From Nocardia wallacei (lineage in GTDB: Bacteria; Actinomycetota; Actinomycetes; Mycobacteriales; Mycobacteriaceae): a DNA stretch of 64,000 nucleotides. The stretch spans positions 5,394,001-5,458,000 of the forward strand of contig NZ_AP023396.1 in the NCBI RefSeq assembly GCF_014466955.1, read 5' to 3'. Under the pieces are notes generated by a model that did not search any database, was not told the DNA's origin, and saw only the letters and a program-made list of their open reading frames with translations. Below, piece by piece: positions 19,976 to 29,073 of the stretch (position 1 is the stretch's first letter; every line of letters begins with the position of its first letter). The position numbers were made by a program, and so were the translations under genes.

Positions 19976-20407
19976 CTAGAAGATTCCGCCCAGCGACTCG
20001 TCTCTGGCCTGCGAGTAATCCTCCTCGTGTTCGGCGAGGTAGGACTCCCACGCCTGCTTGTCCCATATCTCGAGGAAGTCGACCGAGCCGATCACCACGC
20101 AGTCCTTGGTGAGGTTCGCGTAGCGGCGGTGCTCGCCCGACAACGTGATCCGGCCCTGCCCGTCCGGACGCTGCTCGTCCGTGGAAGCCGCCAGGGCTCG
20201 GACGAAAGCCCGTGCCTGCGGATTGTTCCGGGAAGCCGCGGCGGCTCGCCGCGCGAGTGCGGCGAACTCCTCCTTCGGATACACGGCAAGGCTGTGGTCC
20301 TGACCTTTCGTGACCATCAACCCTCCCGCCAGTTCGTCCCGAAACTTCGCAGGCAACGTCAGTCGCCCCTTGTCGTCCAGGCGAGGCGTATAGGTACCGA
20401 GAAACAC
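19976..20407 (-). CDS. mraZ: Transcriptional regulator MraZ
   Basis: 143 residues from a GTG at 20407, with AGGAGGTG upstream. Two SpoVT-AbrB-like MraZ domains are visible: [23 protein letters not shown] at the start and [20 protein letters not shown] in the second half (each given in part). MraZ binds repeats upstream of its own gene and controls the dcw operon. Such repeats are present at 20461-20490. It is the first gene of the cluster, 201 bp upstream of rsmH. Confidence 0.96.
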   Translation of the reverse strand: MFLGTYTPRLDDKGRLTLPAKFRDELAGGLMVTKGQDHSLAVYPKEEFAALARRAAAASRNNPQARAFVRALAASTDEQRPDGQGRITLSGEHRRYANLTKDCVVIGSVDFLEIWDKQAWESYLAEHEEDYSQARDESLGGIF

Positions 20408-20460
20408 CGTCTCGACACCTCCTGCTGGATCACCTCGTCTGGTCGGCCTCCATCAGTGCG

Positions 20461-20494
20461 CGTCCCACATTACCCCACTTTCCCCCACTTTCAA
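20461..20494 (-). promoter_or_regulatory. mraZ (dcw) promoter overlapped by three MraZ boxes
   Basis: Read on the minus strand, three direct decamers follow each other without gaps: AAAGTGGGGG, AAAGTGGGGT and AATGTGGGAC (complements of 20481-20490, 20471-20480 and 20461-20470). This is the known MraZ operator pattern of GTGGG repeats at 10-bp spacing. A -35-like TTGAAA (20489-20494) and a -10-like TAATGT (20467-20472), 16 bp apart, embrace the boxes, so bound MraZ would sit on the promoter. About 60 bp remain to the mraZ GTG. Confidence 0.85.
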
Positions 20495-20763
20495 TCGAAA
20501 GCGGGGGCGATCTAGGCGGGCTCGCGGCGGAATACCCAGCTCATATCAGCTATCACCGAGGTGGGGAGTTTCCACCGAGTTCTCCCGTCGCATGTCGCCG
20601 ATTCGTCCGACGACCCGACAACCATCAGCAAACCCGCAGATCGCGAAGGCCCTCGCGGCGTGGTGGGCGGAAGTGGGGAGCCGCGGTGGGTGGTTGTGGG
20701 GGGTACTGGGAAACGAGGGTGCGGCGATACCCGGAGGTCTCTGATGAGATGCACACAACAAAA

Positions 20764-20792
20764 CGACACGCCGTGCATCGCACGGCGTGTCG
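20764..20792 (-). terminator. Intrinsic terminator after the DUF3040 gene
   Basis: A perfect 13-bp stem, CGACACGCCGTGC at 20764-20776 and its complement at 20780-20792, closes a 3-base loop. On the minus strand it is followed at once by TTTTGTTG, giving a classic rho-independent terminator about 16 bases after the DUF3040 stop. Confidence 0.88.
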
Positions 20793-20807
20793 GGAAAGCT
20801 GCGGGCG

Positions 20808-21233
20808 CTAGTTGTCTTGTTCGAACCGGCGCCTGAACCGGTCCTCCATGCGGGCGGCGAACCCGCCGGACTTGCGCTGCTTGCCCTTGGGAGCGGCGGA
20901 GCCGCCGCCCGGCCCCGGCTGCGCGTCGCCGCCCTTGCGGCCGGCGCCCGGCAGACCCGAGCCACCCAGCAACAGCAGGACGCCCGCGCCGAACATGACG
21001 ATGAAGCCGAGCAGACTGATGATGGGGAACCCACCCGGCTTCACGGGCAGCGCGATACCCGCGACGAGAAGAACCAGGCCGAGGACGAACAGAGTCGCCG
21101 CTTGAAGTCTGCGTCTGCCCGTGGCCGAACGTAGGCGTCCGCCACGGACGGTCGAGGCGAACTTGGGGTCCTCAGCATAGAGAGCGCTCTCGATCTGTTC
21201 GAGCATGCGCTGCTCGTGCTCGGAGAGTGGCAC
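20808..21233 (-). CDS. DUF3040 small membrane protein
   Basis: 141 residues from the GTG at 21233, chosen because GGGGGAGG lies just upstream and the protein then starts with PLSEHEQRMLEQIE, the hallmark of DUF3040. Two adjacent transmembrane segments (about residues 45-90) follow a basic stretch, and the C-terminal third is Gly/Lys/Arg-rich. Corresponds to Rv2169c by position. The function of the family is unknown; it is common in Actinobacteria near dcw genes. It is terminated by its own hairpin, so it is probably a single-gene unit. Confidence 0.88.
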   Translation of the reverse strand: MPLSEHEQRMLEQIESALYAEDPKFASTVRGGRLRSATGRRRLQAATLFVLGLVLLVAGIALPVKPGGFPIISLLGFIVMFGAGVLLLLGGSGLPGAGRKGGDAQPGPGGGSAAPKGKQRKSGGFAARMEDRFRRRFEQDN

Positions 21234-21357
21234 GGTACCTCCCCCGGCACTTGTCGTGGTGGTCGTCTCCGGGTAGACGACAAGTAGCCGACCTTGGCGG
21301 CTACCTGCCCCCAATGATACGAGTTCGATCTGTGCACTACCACCTACTCGCCGATGT

Positions 21358-21798
21358 TCAGGCCGTGCCGTCGCCCAGGCGGCCCTCGGCGGGGCGCAAT
21401 CGCGCCGCCGTACTGACCAGGTCCTCCACGTCGTGCAGGAATGCGCCTACCCGAGAAGCGAACTCGTCGGCGCGCGGCGCGTCGACCGGGCGGTCCAGCC
21501 CGGCCTCGATGGCCGCGCGGGTCTCGGAGAAGGAACTGAAGTAGTCCGCCCACATCACGAACTCGGGCGCGGCCTGCTGCATCAGCACCCAGGCGTTGCG
21601 CGAACGGGCCCGCGGCGCGCGATCGGCGCCGGTGATCGCCAGCACCGCACCCGCGCCCCGCAGGGCCGCCAGGTACGCGGTGCGGAACCGTTCGCGCGGG
21701 TCCCCCTCGGCGGCCGACTGCAGCAGCAGACCGTCGGCGCGGTCCAGCAGACCGCCCGCTCGTCCGGGACGTCCGGGATACCCGATCCGACCAGCCAT
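21358..21798 (-). CDS. SAV_6107-type HEPN-like protein
   Basis: 146 residues from the ATG at 21798 (GGAGG seven bases upstream). An alpha-helical protein with the family-like pattern LLDRADGLLLQSAAEGDPRERFRTAYLAALRGAGAVLA (in part) and ARSRNAWVLMQQAAPEFVMWADYF. Proteins of this type occur next to mraZ in many Actinobacteria and are described as HEPN-domain related; HEPN proteins are often RNases or nucleotide-binding helices, but I do not see the Rx4-6H RNase motif, so a nuclease role is doubtful. It is divergent from the GNAT gene at 21953. Confidence 0.75.
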   Translation of the reverse strand: MAGRIGYPGRPGRAGGLLDRADGLLLQSAAEGDPRERFRTAYLAALRGAGAVLAITGADRAPRARSRNAWVLMQQAAPEFVMWADYFSSFSETRAAIEAGLDRPVDAPRADEFASRVGAFLHDVEDLVSTAARLRPAEGRLGDGTA

Positions 21799-21952
21799 TG
21801 CGGTACCTCCAACCCTTCGCACACCCTTGATCCGCCGAGTGCATCGCCGACCGGACGGACCGAACAGGTATTCGAACGTTTCAATTGAGTGTGAATATAG
21901 AGACGACCACCGACAAACTTCCGCGTTCGAACGAGAGCCGCGCCGCGCTGAC

Positions 21953-22573
21953 ATGACCGCCCTCAGACCGCACCACACCCCCGCCCCCGTCGTCGTCGAC
22001 CTTTCGGTGGCCGCGCTACGCGCCCGGCTGCACGATGCGCTGGCGGTGTACGTGGCGGCCATGGACTATCCGCGCGGAACCGAACATCACCGCGCCCCGA
22101 TGTGGACCGAGCACACCACCCGGCCGGGCTGGCAGGCGGTGGGCGCGGTGATCCCCGACGACAACGGCCGGTTCGACCTGCGCACCGCACCCCTGGTGGC
22201 CGTCGCCTACGGCTACCGCGGCGCGGCGCATCAGTGGTGGCACCAGCAGGTGCACAACGGCATGCGGCGGTCGGGCTGGCCCGAGCACGCGGCCCGCGAA
22301 TTGCTCTCGGACTACTTCGAACTCACCGAACTGCACGTCCATCCCAGCGCCCAGGGTCGCGGCATCGGCGAGACGCTGCTGGTCCGGCTGCTGCGCGACC
22401 GATCCGAGCGGGCCGTGCTGCTGTCCACGCCGGAGGTCGATCACGAGGCCAACCGGGCCTGGCGGCTGTATCGGCGGCAGGGATTCACCGATGTGGTCAG
22501 GAATTTCGTCTTCTCCGGCGACACCCGGCGTTTCGCGGTGCTGGGCCGTCGGCTGCCGCTGGAATCTCCGTGA
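21953..22573 (+). CDS. GNAT family N-acetyltransferase
   Basis: 206 residues from the ATG at 21953. The acetyl-CoA site is at about residues 133-150: LTELHVHPSAQGRGIGETLL carries the Q-x-x-G-x-G signature of GNAT enzymes. The end is AWRLYRRQGFTDVVRNF, a typical GNAT C-terminus. It corresponds to Rv2170 by position, a reported lysine acetyltransferase of metabolic enzymes; whether this one has the same substrate is unknown. Its TGA overlaps the GTG of the carotenoid oxidoreductase gene downstream, so the two are coupled. Confidence 0.85.
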   Translation: MTALRPHHTPAPVVVDLSVAALRARLHDALAVYVAAMDYPRGTEHHRAPMWTEHTTRPGWQAVGAVIPDDNGRFDLRTAPLVAVAYGYRGAAHQWWHQQVHNGMRRSGWPEHAARELLSDYFELTELHVHPSAQGRGIGETLLVRLLRDRSERAVLLSTPEVDHEANRAWRLYRRQGFTDVVRNFVFSGDTRRFAVLGRRLPLESP

Positions 22574-24150
22574 CGGATGCGGGCGTGGTGGTCGTCGGTT
22601 CCGGCCACAACGCGCTGGTCGCCGCCTGCTATCTGGCCCGCGCCGGGCAGCGGGTGGAGGTGCTCGAGCGCGACGAGGTACTGGGCGGGGCGGTCTCGAC
22701 GGTGCCGCGGTTTCCCGGCCATCAGGTGGATCGAGGGTCCTCGGCGCACATCATGATCCGGCACACCGGCATCGTCGAGGAGCTGGGGCTGGGCCGCTTC
22801 GGACTGCGCTATCTCGATTGCGACCCCTGGGGTTTCGCGCCCGCGCCGGCCGACGGCACCGGGGTGCCACTGGTGTTCCACCGCGACCTGGACCGCACCT
22901 GCGCGTCCGTCGAGGCGGCCTGCGGCGCCCGCGACGCCGACGCGTACCGCCGTTTCGTCCAGGTCTGGGGCCCGCGCTCCCGCAGGGTGATGCGAGCCTT
23001 CGCGGGACCGCCCGGCCCGGGCCGCCTCATCCGTTCGTTCTGGGGACTTGACGCGCGGGCGGGCGGCAGCGCCCTGTCGCGGGAGTTCCTGCAGTCCGGA
23101 GACGCGCTGCTGGACAGCTGGTTCCACGACGAGCGGCTCAAGGCCGCGCTGGCGTGGTTCGGCGCCCAGTCCGGGCCGCCGATGTCGGAACCGGGCACCG
23201 CGCCGATGGTGGGCTTCGCGGCGCTGATGCACACGCTGCCGCCCGGTCGCGCGGTCGGCGGCAGCGGCGCGCTGACCGCGGCCCTGGTGGCGCGGTTGCG
23301 GTCCGACGGCGGCGCCGTCTGCTCCGGCGACGCGGTCACCGAGCTGCGCCGCGACGGCGACGGCTGGCGGGTGCGCACCGAATCCGGCCGAAACCTGCCC
23401 GCGCGCACCGTGATCGCGGGCACCCACATCCTGACCACGCTGGAACTGCTGCGCCGCGGTGAGTTCGACCCCGCGGTGCTCGACGACTGGCGGCGGCGCA
23501 TCCGGGTCGGCCCCGGCATCGGCATGGTGGTCCGCGCCGCGACCGACGCCCTGCCCCGCTACCCCGGCGCCTCGATCGAGGAGTCCGCCCGCGGCCTGCA
23601 ACTGCTCGTCACCGACCGGCGGCAACTGCGCCTCGCGCACGGCGCGGCCCTGGCCGGTGACCTGCCGCCGCGGCCGGTGGTGCTCGCGATGAGCTTCAGC
23701 GCGCTCGACCCGTCCATCGCGCCGCCCGGACAGCACCAGGTTTCGCTGTGGGCGCAATGGCACCCCTACCGGCTCGCCGACGGCAGCGCCTGGAGCACGC
23801 ACGCCGAGCGCGAGGGCGATCGCATCATCGCCGAGGTCGATTCGGCCGCACCGGGTTTCGCCGCCGCGGTGCGGGAGCGGTTCGTGCAGACGCCCGCCGA
23901 TCTGGAACGCGAGCTGGGGCTCGTCGGCGGCAATGTGATGCACGTGGAGATGTCGCTGGATCAGATGTTCTTCTGGCGGCCGCTGCCGGAGCTGTCCGGA
24001 CAGCGCGTGCCGGGAGCGCCGGGCCTGTATCTGACCGGTGCGTCGACCCATCCCGGTGGCGGTGTGTCGGGTGCCTCCGGGCGCAGCGCCGCCCGTCTGG
24101 CCCTGCGCGACCTGCGGCGGCCCCGGCTGTCGCGGCGCGGCCGGGGATGA
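22570..24150 (+). CDS. CrtO-like carotenoid ketolase / phytoene desaturase-family FAD oxidoreductase
   Basis: 526 residues from a GTG at 22570 that overlaps the GNAT stop. The N-terminal dinucleotide fold is VVVVGSGHNALVAACYLARAG (given in part; residues about 6-26), with LERDEVLGGAVST after it. The C-terminal FAD motif is GLYLTGASTHPGGGVSGASG. The layout matches the CrtO type (about 510-530 residues), which makes 4-keto groups on beta or gamma carotene rings, but plain desaturases and human PYROXD2 share it. The carotenoid neighbours (cruF, glycosyltransferase, crtI, crtB) favour a carotenoid substrate. ATGA overlap with cruF indicates an operon. Confidence 0.75.
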   Translation: MTDAGVVVVGSGHNALVAACYLARAGQRVEVLERDEVLGGAVSTVPRFPGHQVDRGSSAHIMIRHTGIVEELGLGRFGLRYLDCDPWGFAPAPADGTGVPLVFHRDLDRTCASVEAACGARDADAYRRFVQVWGPRSRRVMRAFAGPPGPGRLIRSFWGLDARAGGSALSREFLQSGDALLDSWFHDERLKAALAWFGAQSGPPMSEPGTAPMVGFAALMHTLPPGRAVGGSGALTAALVARLRSDGGAVCSGDAVTELRRDGDGWRVRTESGRNLPARTVIAGTHILTTLELLRRGEFDPAVLDDWRRRIRVGPGIGMVVRAATDALPRYPGASIEESARGLQLLVTDRRQLRLAHGAALAGDLPPRPVVLAMSFSALDPSIAPPGQHQVSLWAQWHPYRLADGSAWSTHAEREGDRIIAEVDSAAPGFAAAVRERFVQTPADLERELGLVGGNVMHVEMSLDQMFFWRPLPELSGQRVPGAPGLYLTGASTHPGGGVSGASGRSAARLALRDLRRPRLSRRGRG

Positions 24151-24917
24151 CGGTCCGGCGACTACCCGCGCTCACGGCGATCGCGCTGGTCCTGGCCCAG
24201 ATCGCCTACCCCCTGACAATCGGCGCGGCCCGGGACCGGGTGACCGTGGTGGTCGTCCTGCTCGCGGTCATCACCGCCCTCGCGCACGCCCGGCTCACCC
24301 GCGGTCCCCGCTTCGCCGCCGGGTTCCTGGTGATCGTCTCGGGCATCGGGCTGGCCGCCGAAATCGCCGGAACCACATCCGGATTCCCGTTCGGTTGCTA
24401 CCACTACGCGCACGACCGGCTGGGCCCGGCGGTGGCGGACGTGCCGCTGCTGATCGCGCTGGCGTGGACCGGCGGGCTGTATCCGGTGTGGGTGGTGGCG
24501 AATCGGCTGGGTCCGGTTGCCGCCGTACGTGTTCCGCTCACCGCCGCCGGTGCGGTCGGCTGGGACCTGTTCCTGGATCCGCAGATGGTCGCCGACGGCC
24601 AGTGGACCTGGTGCTCCCCGCATCCGGGACTGCCGGGCCTGGCGGAGATTCCGTACACCAACTATCTCGGCTGGTTCGCCGTCGCGATGGTGATGGCCGT
24701 GCTGCTCGAGTCGCTCGGCAACCGCTACGCCGCCACGACCGGCACCCTCGCCGTCCCGGTCGCGGTCTTCGTCTGGACGTGGCTGGGTTCCGCGCTGGCC
24801 CACGCGGCGTTCCTCGGCCTGCCCGCTTCGGCCGCCTACGGCCTGCTCGGGCTCGGGTTGCTCGGAATACCCCTGGCGGCGAGCGTATTCCGGTCCGGCG
24901 CCCGCTCCCCCGGCTGA
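24147..24917 (+). CDS. cruF: CruF-type carotenoid biosynthesis membrane protein (carotenoid 1',2'-hydratase)
   Basis: 256 residues from the ATG at 24147. Seven or so hydrophobic segments and the family blocks EIAGTTSGFPFGCYHY, GWDLFLDPQMVADGQWTW and PYTNYLGWFAV identify the DUF422/CruF family. Members hydrate the terminal double bond of a linear carotenoid end, giving a hydroxyl group that can later be glycosylated. That suits the glycosyltransferase encoded at 25883. The gene is coupled to the CrtO-like gene by ATGA. Confidence 0.85.
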   Translation: MTVRRLPALTAIALVLAQIAYPLTIGAARDRVTVVVVLLAVITALAHARLTRGPRFAAGFLVIVSGIGLAAEIAGTTSGFPFGCYHYAHDRLGPAVADVPLLIALAWTGGLYPVWVVANRLGPVAAVRVPLTAAGAVGWDLFLDPQMVADGQWTWCSPHPGLPGLAEIPYTNYLGWFAVAMVMAVLLESLGNRYAATTGTLAVPVAVFVWTWLGSALAHAAFLGLPASAAYGLLGLGLLGIPLAASVFRSGARSPG

Positions 24918-25031
24918 CGGCGGGCCGGGCGGCCGCGAGTGTAGCCCCGAACCGCACGTCCTGCCGCCGCCGCGCGGCTACCGGCCCGTCGCATGCCGGA
25001 CCAACCGGCGTGCCATGGCACGATGTGAGCC

Positions 25032-25757
25032 GTGCAGCCGAGTCCGACAACTCCGAAGCCCGACGGCACGAGCCTTCGCTCGCCGCGCCGGCGCCGCCAT
25101 CGTGCCTGGTCCCTGGTGATGCTGACGGTATTGCTGATGCCGTTGCTGGCGGGCTGCCTGCGCCTGCAGGTGTCGATGGGGGTCTCGTCGAACGACCGCG
25201 TGTCGGGGCGCATCGTGGCGGCCGCCGTGCCCGCCAACGACAAGGACAAGGGCCCGGAGCTGAAGGTTCCCGAGACGCTGGCGAGCAAGGTCAGGGTGGA
25301 GCCGTACACGCAAGACGGCTACGCGGGCAGCCAGGTCTATTTCGACGACCTCACCTTCGGCGAGGTGCAGCAACTGGGGCAGCTGTCCGAGGAGACGCAG
25401 GGCATGTTCAACCTGCAGTTCACCCGCACCGGCGACCTGGTCACCCTCAGCGGGCGGGTCGATCTGCGCACCGTGCCGCCGCAGGGCTCGGACGTGCAGT
25501 TCACCGTGGCCTTCCCGTCCCGGGTCGGCACCACCAACGGCACTCGCGAGGGCGACTCGATCGTGTCCTGGAAGCTGCCGCCCGGCGAGGTCAGCACGCC
25601 GCGCGCCGAGGTGAAGTACGCCGACCCGAACACCCGCTCGTTCGCGGGGTGGGCCGGTATCGTCGGCGGCATCACGCTCGCCGTCGCGGCCGTCGTCGCC
25701 GTGCTGGCGTATCTGGGCCGCAACCCCACACCGCCGTGGGCGCGCACCGACACGTAA
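25032..25757 (+). CDS. lppM: LppM family lipoprotein
   Basis: 241 residues with a GTG start at 25032. A basic N-terminus, a hydrophobic stretch and the lipobox LLAGC with Cys42 indicate a lipoprotein. The middle is a beta-rich domain (VSMGVSSNDRVSGRIV onwards) and a transmembrane helix lies at about 206-230, followed by a short cytoplasmic tail. In M. tuberculosis LppM (Rv2171) affects phagosome maturation and binds phosphatidylinositol mannosides. Two internal ATGs (residues 30 and 36) leave too short a signal peptide, so the early GTG is preferred. It is syntenic with mycobacteria between Rv2170 and metF. Confidence 0.85.
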   Translation: MQPSPTTPKPDGTSLRSPRRRRHRAWSLVMLTVLLMPLLAGCLRLQVSMGVSSNDRVSGRIVAAAVPANDKDKGPELKVPETLASKVRVEPYTQDGYAGSQVYFDDLTFGEVQQLGQLSEETQGMFNLQFTRTGDLVTLSGRVDLRTVPPQGSDVQFTVAFPSRVGTTNGTREGDSIVSWKLPPGEVSTPRAEVKYADPNTRSFAGWAGIVGGITLAVAAVVAVLAYLGRNPTPPWARTDT

Positions 25758-25882
25758 CGCCCCGCTGCCGAATCTCCTTGCTCCGGCCCGTGTTTCGAGC
25801 CGGATACGGTCCACCTCGGTGGCGGTGCGAGGACGAAAACGGGCGAGACAGCCGTCGCCGCGTGTGAAAGGCTGGATGTCAC

Positions 25883-27115
25883 ATGAACAGGACACGTGAA
25901 CCAGCGGCGCGGGCGGGCGGCGCGAGCGCGGCGGGCCGATCGGTCGGCGCGCTCTACGGTCCGGTGCTGACCGGCGCCGTGCTCACGGGTGTCGGCGCCG
26001 GGCTGGCGGCGTTCAACCGGCTGACGATGCGGCAGCTCGACGCCGTGCCCACCACCGTGATCGAACCGGTGACGGTGTGCGTCCCGGCCCGCGACGAGGC
26101 CCGGCGGCTGCCCGCGCTGATCGCGGATCTGCGTGCCCAGCAAGGCGTTCCGCGGTTGCGGGTACTGATCCTCGACGACCGGTCGGCGGACGCCACCTAC
26201 GAGGCGGCCGCCGCGGCGGCGGGTGGCGACGAGCGGTTCACGGTGATCTGCGCGGACACCGAACCCGCGCCCGGCTGGACCGGCAAGGCCGCCGCCTGCG
26301 CGCGCCTGGCCGACATCGCGGGCATCTCGGCCGGTTCCGGCGCACCGGCCGGAGCGCTGGTGTTCCTGGACGCCGACGTGCGGCTGCGGCCCGGTGCGAT
26401 CGCCGCCGCGGTCGGCGAATTGCGCAGGGCCGGTGTGGGTTCGGTGTCACCGTGGCCGCGGCAGCGGGCGGGGACGCTCACCGAGGCGCTGGTGCAGCCG
26501 CTGCTGTGCTGGTCCTGGGCGGCGACGCTGCCCATCGCGATCGCCAACCGCAGCCTGCGACCGTCCACGGCGGTCTCGTGCGGGCAGTTCCTGGTCTTCG
26601 ACGCGGCCGCCTATCGCGCCGTGGGCGGGCACGCCGCCGTCGCCGCCGATGTCACCGAGGATCTGGCGCTGTCGCGGGCGTTGCGGCGGGCCGGGCAGCG
26701 CACCGCCCTGGTGGGTGGTGGCCGGGTCGCGAGTACCCGGATGTACCGGGGCGCAGCCGATCTCGACGCCGGGTACACCCGCTGGCTGTGGTCGGCCTAC
26801 GGTTCGGCCGGTGGCAGCACCGCCGTCGGCGCGGTGGCCGCGCTCGCGTTTCTCGTGCCGCCGGTGGCCGCGCTGTGCGGGCGCGGGCGCACCCGCACCG
26901 CCGGGCGCGCCGGTTACGCCTGCGCGGTCACCGCGCGGCTGCTGGCCCGTTCGCTCGAGTCGGGCGGTAGCCTGCGGGCCGCGGATGTGGTTGCGGCCCT
27001 GGCCCATCCGTTGTCGATCGCGGCCTATCTGCGGCTGTCGGTGCGCTCGCACCGCCTGCACCGCGCGGGCGCGCTGAGCTGGAAGGGCCGTCCGCTGCCC
27101 GCCCGCGCCGGCTGA
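25883..27115 (+). CDS. Family 2 glycosyltransferase, probably acting on a carotenoid
   Basis: 410 residues. After an N-terminal membrane segment (about 23-45), the GT2 domain shows VCVPARDEARRLP, LILDDRSADAT and FLDADVRL (the metal-binding DxD), then a C-terminal YTRWLW resembling the Q/RxxRW motif, and two to three membrane helices at the end. This is the layout of CrtQ/CruC-like carotenoid glycosyltransferases, and the gene stands in the carotenoid cluster, so glycosylation of a hydroxylated carotenoid is the best guess. The sugar is not predictable. It converges on the gene at 27119 with only three bases between them. Confidence 0.75.
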   Translation: MNRTREPAARAGGASAAGRSVGALYGPVLTGAVLTGVGAGLAAFNRLTMRQLDAVPTTVIEPVTVCVPARDEARRLPALIADLRAQQGVPRLRVLILDDRSADATYEAAAAAAGGDERFTVICADTEPAPGWTGKAAACARLADIAGISAGSGAPAGALVFLDADVRLRPGAIAAAVGELRRAGVGSVSPWPRQRAGTLTEALVQPLLCWSWAATLPIAIANRSLRPSTAVSCGQFLVFDAAAYRAVGGHAAVAADVTEDLALSRALRRAGQRTALVGGGRVASTRMYRGAADLDAGYTRWLWSAYGSAGGSTAVGAVAALAFLVPPVAALCGRGRTRTAGRAGYACAVTARLLARSLESGGSLRAADVVAALAHPLSIAAYLRLSVRSHRLHRAGALSWKGRPLPARAG

Positions 27116-27118
27116 CGC

Positions 27119-27829
27119 TCAGGACACCGGGACGATCCCGACGGTCGGCAGGAAATAGCAGGTGCGCTCGCCGTTGCGGACCGAACCGAACACCGCCGCC
27201 AGCACGGTGCCCGAACCGGTGTTCACCGGCACCGCGCGCACGCCTCCGGCGGGCAGGGCGGCGGCGAAGAAGTTCTGCACGGCCTGTTCGGCGAGCGGCC
27301 GGACCTCGGCGGGCACATTCGGCGGCACCATCGCCTTGACCACCTGCGTCAGCGGGTTCATCGCCGCGAATCCGCCGCGACCCGTGGACGTGTTGAGCCA
27401 GGCCACCTGCATGCCGGAGGTGTCCGCGCCGTCGGCGTCCAGTCCGTACGGCACGAACGCGAACATGGTCTGGCCGGACTTCACCGCCGACACGTCCAGG
27501 CCCGGCGTCGGCACCGCCGTCTTGGGCCACGGTCCGGGCAGCGCACCGGCCAGCGCGGGCACCAGCCCCGCGGTGGTGCCCGCGTGGCACAGCGCCGAGG
27601 CCGAGGGGTACAGGAACGGCTGCACCCCCAGCCGCTGCAGGCTCTCCACGGCGGACTGGTAAGCACCCAGCAAATCACTGGTACCGGCGGTCTCCACCCG
27701 GCCCGCACCGGCCACGGCGGCAGCGGGGTCGAGCGGAGCGGCCGTCGCCGACCAGGGTCCGACGCAGGCCAGGGCGAAGGACGCGCTCATCGCGCCGGCG
27801 ACACGAACCAGACTGCGCAACACGGCCAT
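27119..27829 (-). CDS. Secreted protein of unknown function
   Basis: 236 residues from the ATG at 27829 (GAGGAG upstream). A Sec signal peptide covers about residues 1-32, with a cleavage site after WSATAA. The mature part has no domain I recognise; it contains a QSAVESLQRLGVQPFLYPS segment, two cysteines that could form a disulfide (ALCHAG and RTCYFLP) and a hydrophobic VAALGS-like core. It is placed convergent to the glycosyltransferase and upstream of metF on the same strand, 85 bp apart. I do not assign a function. Confidence 0.7.
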   Translation of the reverse strand: MAVLRSLVRVAGAMSASFALACVGPWSATAAPLDPAAAVAGAGRVETAGTSDLLGAYQSAVESLQRLGVQPFLYPSASALCHAGTTAGLVPALAGALPGPWPKTAVPTPGLDVSAVKSGQTMFAFVPYGLDADGADTSGMQVAWLNTSTGRGGFAAMNPLTQVVKAMVPPNVPAEVRPLAEQAVQNFFAAALPAGGVRAVPVNTGSGTVLAAVFGSVRNGERTCYFLPTVGIVPVS

Positions 27830-27913
27830 CGAAGTTCTCCTCGTCGTCACGGTCGGACGTGAGGGTACCTCCGGACGGGGCACACACGCGGCAATCGGGC
27901 CGCGAAACGCCGA

Positions 27914-28912
27914 TCAGGCGCTCACGGGGGCGGCCGTCACGGTGTAGCCGAGGTTGGTGAGCACCTCGGTGGTGGCCTTGGCGAAGTTGAGGGTGATGAA
28001 GTGCAGGCAGGGCGCGCCCTCATCGATCAGGCGCTGCCCGATCTCGGTGGCGATCTCGATGCCGACCGCGCGCACGTCGTTGCGGTTGGCCTCCGGGTCG
28101 TTGCCCGCGGCGCGCTCCAGCCGCCGCATCAGCGCCGCCGGGACCGGACGGCCCGACAGCTCCTCGGCGCGCTGCACGGTGCGCAGCGAGGTGATCGGCA
28201 TCAGTTCCGGGATGATCGGTTTGGCGCCCTCGACCGCGTCGCAGGCCACCACCCGGTCCCGCAGGCGCAGGTAGTGGTCCACGTCGAAGAACATCTGGGT
28301 GATCGAATACTCCGCTCCCGCACGCAGTTTCGCGCACAGGTAGGCGGTGTCGTGGTCGAGGTCCGGGGAGCGGTGGTGGCCCTGCGGGAACGACGCCACA
28401 CCCACGTGGAAATCGCCCAGGCCGCGGACCATGCGCACCAGGTCCTCGGCGTACTCCAGGCCGTCGGGGTGCTTGCGCCACTCGCCCAGCGGGTCGCCGG
28501 GCGGATCACCGCGCAGCACCAGCAGGTTGCGGATACCGGCGTCGGCGTAGGTGCCGACGATCGAACGCAGCTCGGCGACGCTGTGCTCGACCGCGGTCAG
28601 GTGCGCCACCGTGAGCAGGGTCGTCTCGCGGGCGAGCTGGCCGGTCACCCGGGCGGTGCGGTCGCGGGTCGACCCGCCGGCCCCGTAGGTCATCGACACG
28701 AACGCCGGATGCATGCGCTCGAACTCGCGGGCGGCCCGCCACAGCCGCGCCTCGGCCGCGGCGTCGCGCGGCGGATTGAACTCCACCGAGAACGGAATGG
28801 TCCCGTCGGGACGCCGGGCCAGTTGCCCCACGACGGACGGAGTTCCGGAAACCTGCGGCGTCCGGGTCGTTCGGCCTGGGGTCGAGCGTCCCCGTACGTT
28901 GTCGAAACTCAC
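27914..28912 (-). CDS. metF: Methylenetetrahydrofolate reductase (MetF family)
   Basis: 332 residues with a GTG start. The fold of the MTHFR TIM barrel is shown by PFSVEFNPPRD, FVSMTYGAGGSTRDRT, NLLVLRGDPPGDP, VGVASFPQGHH and ITQMFFDVDHYLRLRDR. It should reduce 5,10-methylene-THF to 5-methyl-THF for methionine synthesis. It matches Rv2172c by position, the short non-canonical MetF of mycobacteria. It is divergent from idsA, with a 161-bp shared upstream region. Confidence 0.88.
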   Translation of the reverse strand: MSFDNVRGRSTPGRTTRTPQVSGTPSVVGQLARRPDGTIPFSVEFNPPRDAAAEARLWRAAREFERMHPAFVSMTYGAGGSTRDRTARVTGQLARETTLLTVAHLTAVEHSVAELRSIVGTYADAGIRNLLVLRGDPPGDPLGEWRKHPDGLEYAEDLVRMVRGLGDFHVGVASFPQGHHRSPDLDHDTAYLCAKLRAGAEYSITQMFFDVDHYLRLRDRVVACDAVEGAKPIIPELMPITSLRTVQRAEELSGRPVPAALMRRLERAAGNDPEANRNDVRAVGIEIATEIGQRLIDEGAPCLHFITLNFAKATTEVLTNLGYTVTAAPVSA

Positions 28913-29073
28913 CGAACCAGTGTAAGTGGGGTGGCGCCGCTCACTGCGCGCCCTGGGCGCATCGGCCGGAATTCGGGAGGTCGGTAAGGTTCCATCCGGG
29001 GTACGGTCGTGCCCCGAATTACCTGTAGCCGCACGATCGGCACGCCGACGCGTCGAATCACTGGGAGGTTCCT

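Larger units (their letters stand above)
20408..20807. other. Upstream region of mraZ, 400 bp without a gene
   Basis: The region contains the mraZ leader and ribosome binding site (20408-20460), the MraZ-box promoter (20461-20494) and, at its far end, the terminator of the DUF3040 gene (20764-20792). The stretch 20520-20760 has low similarity to any coding pattern I recognise; short frames in it lack ribosome binding sites. I see nothing else there. Confidence 0.6.
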
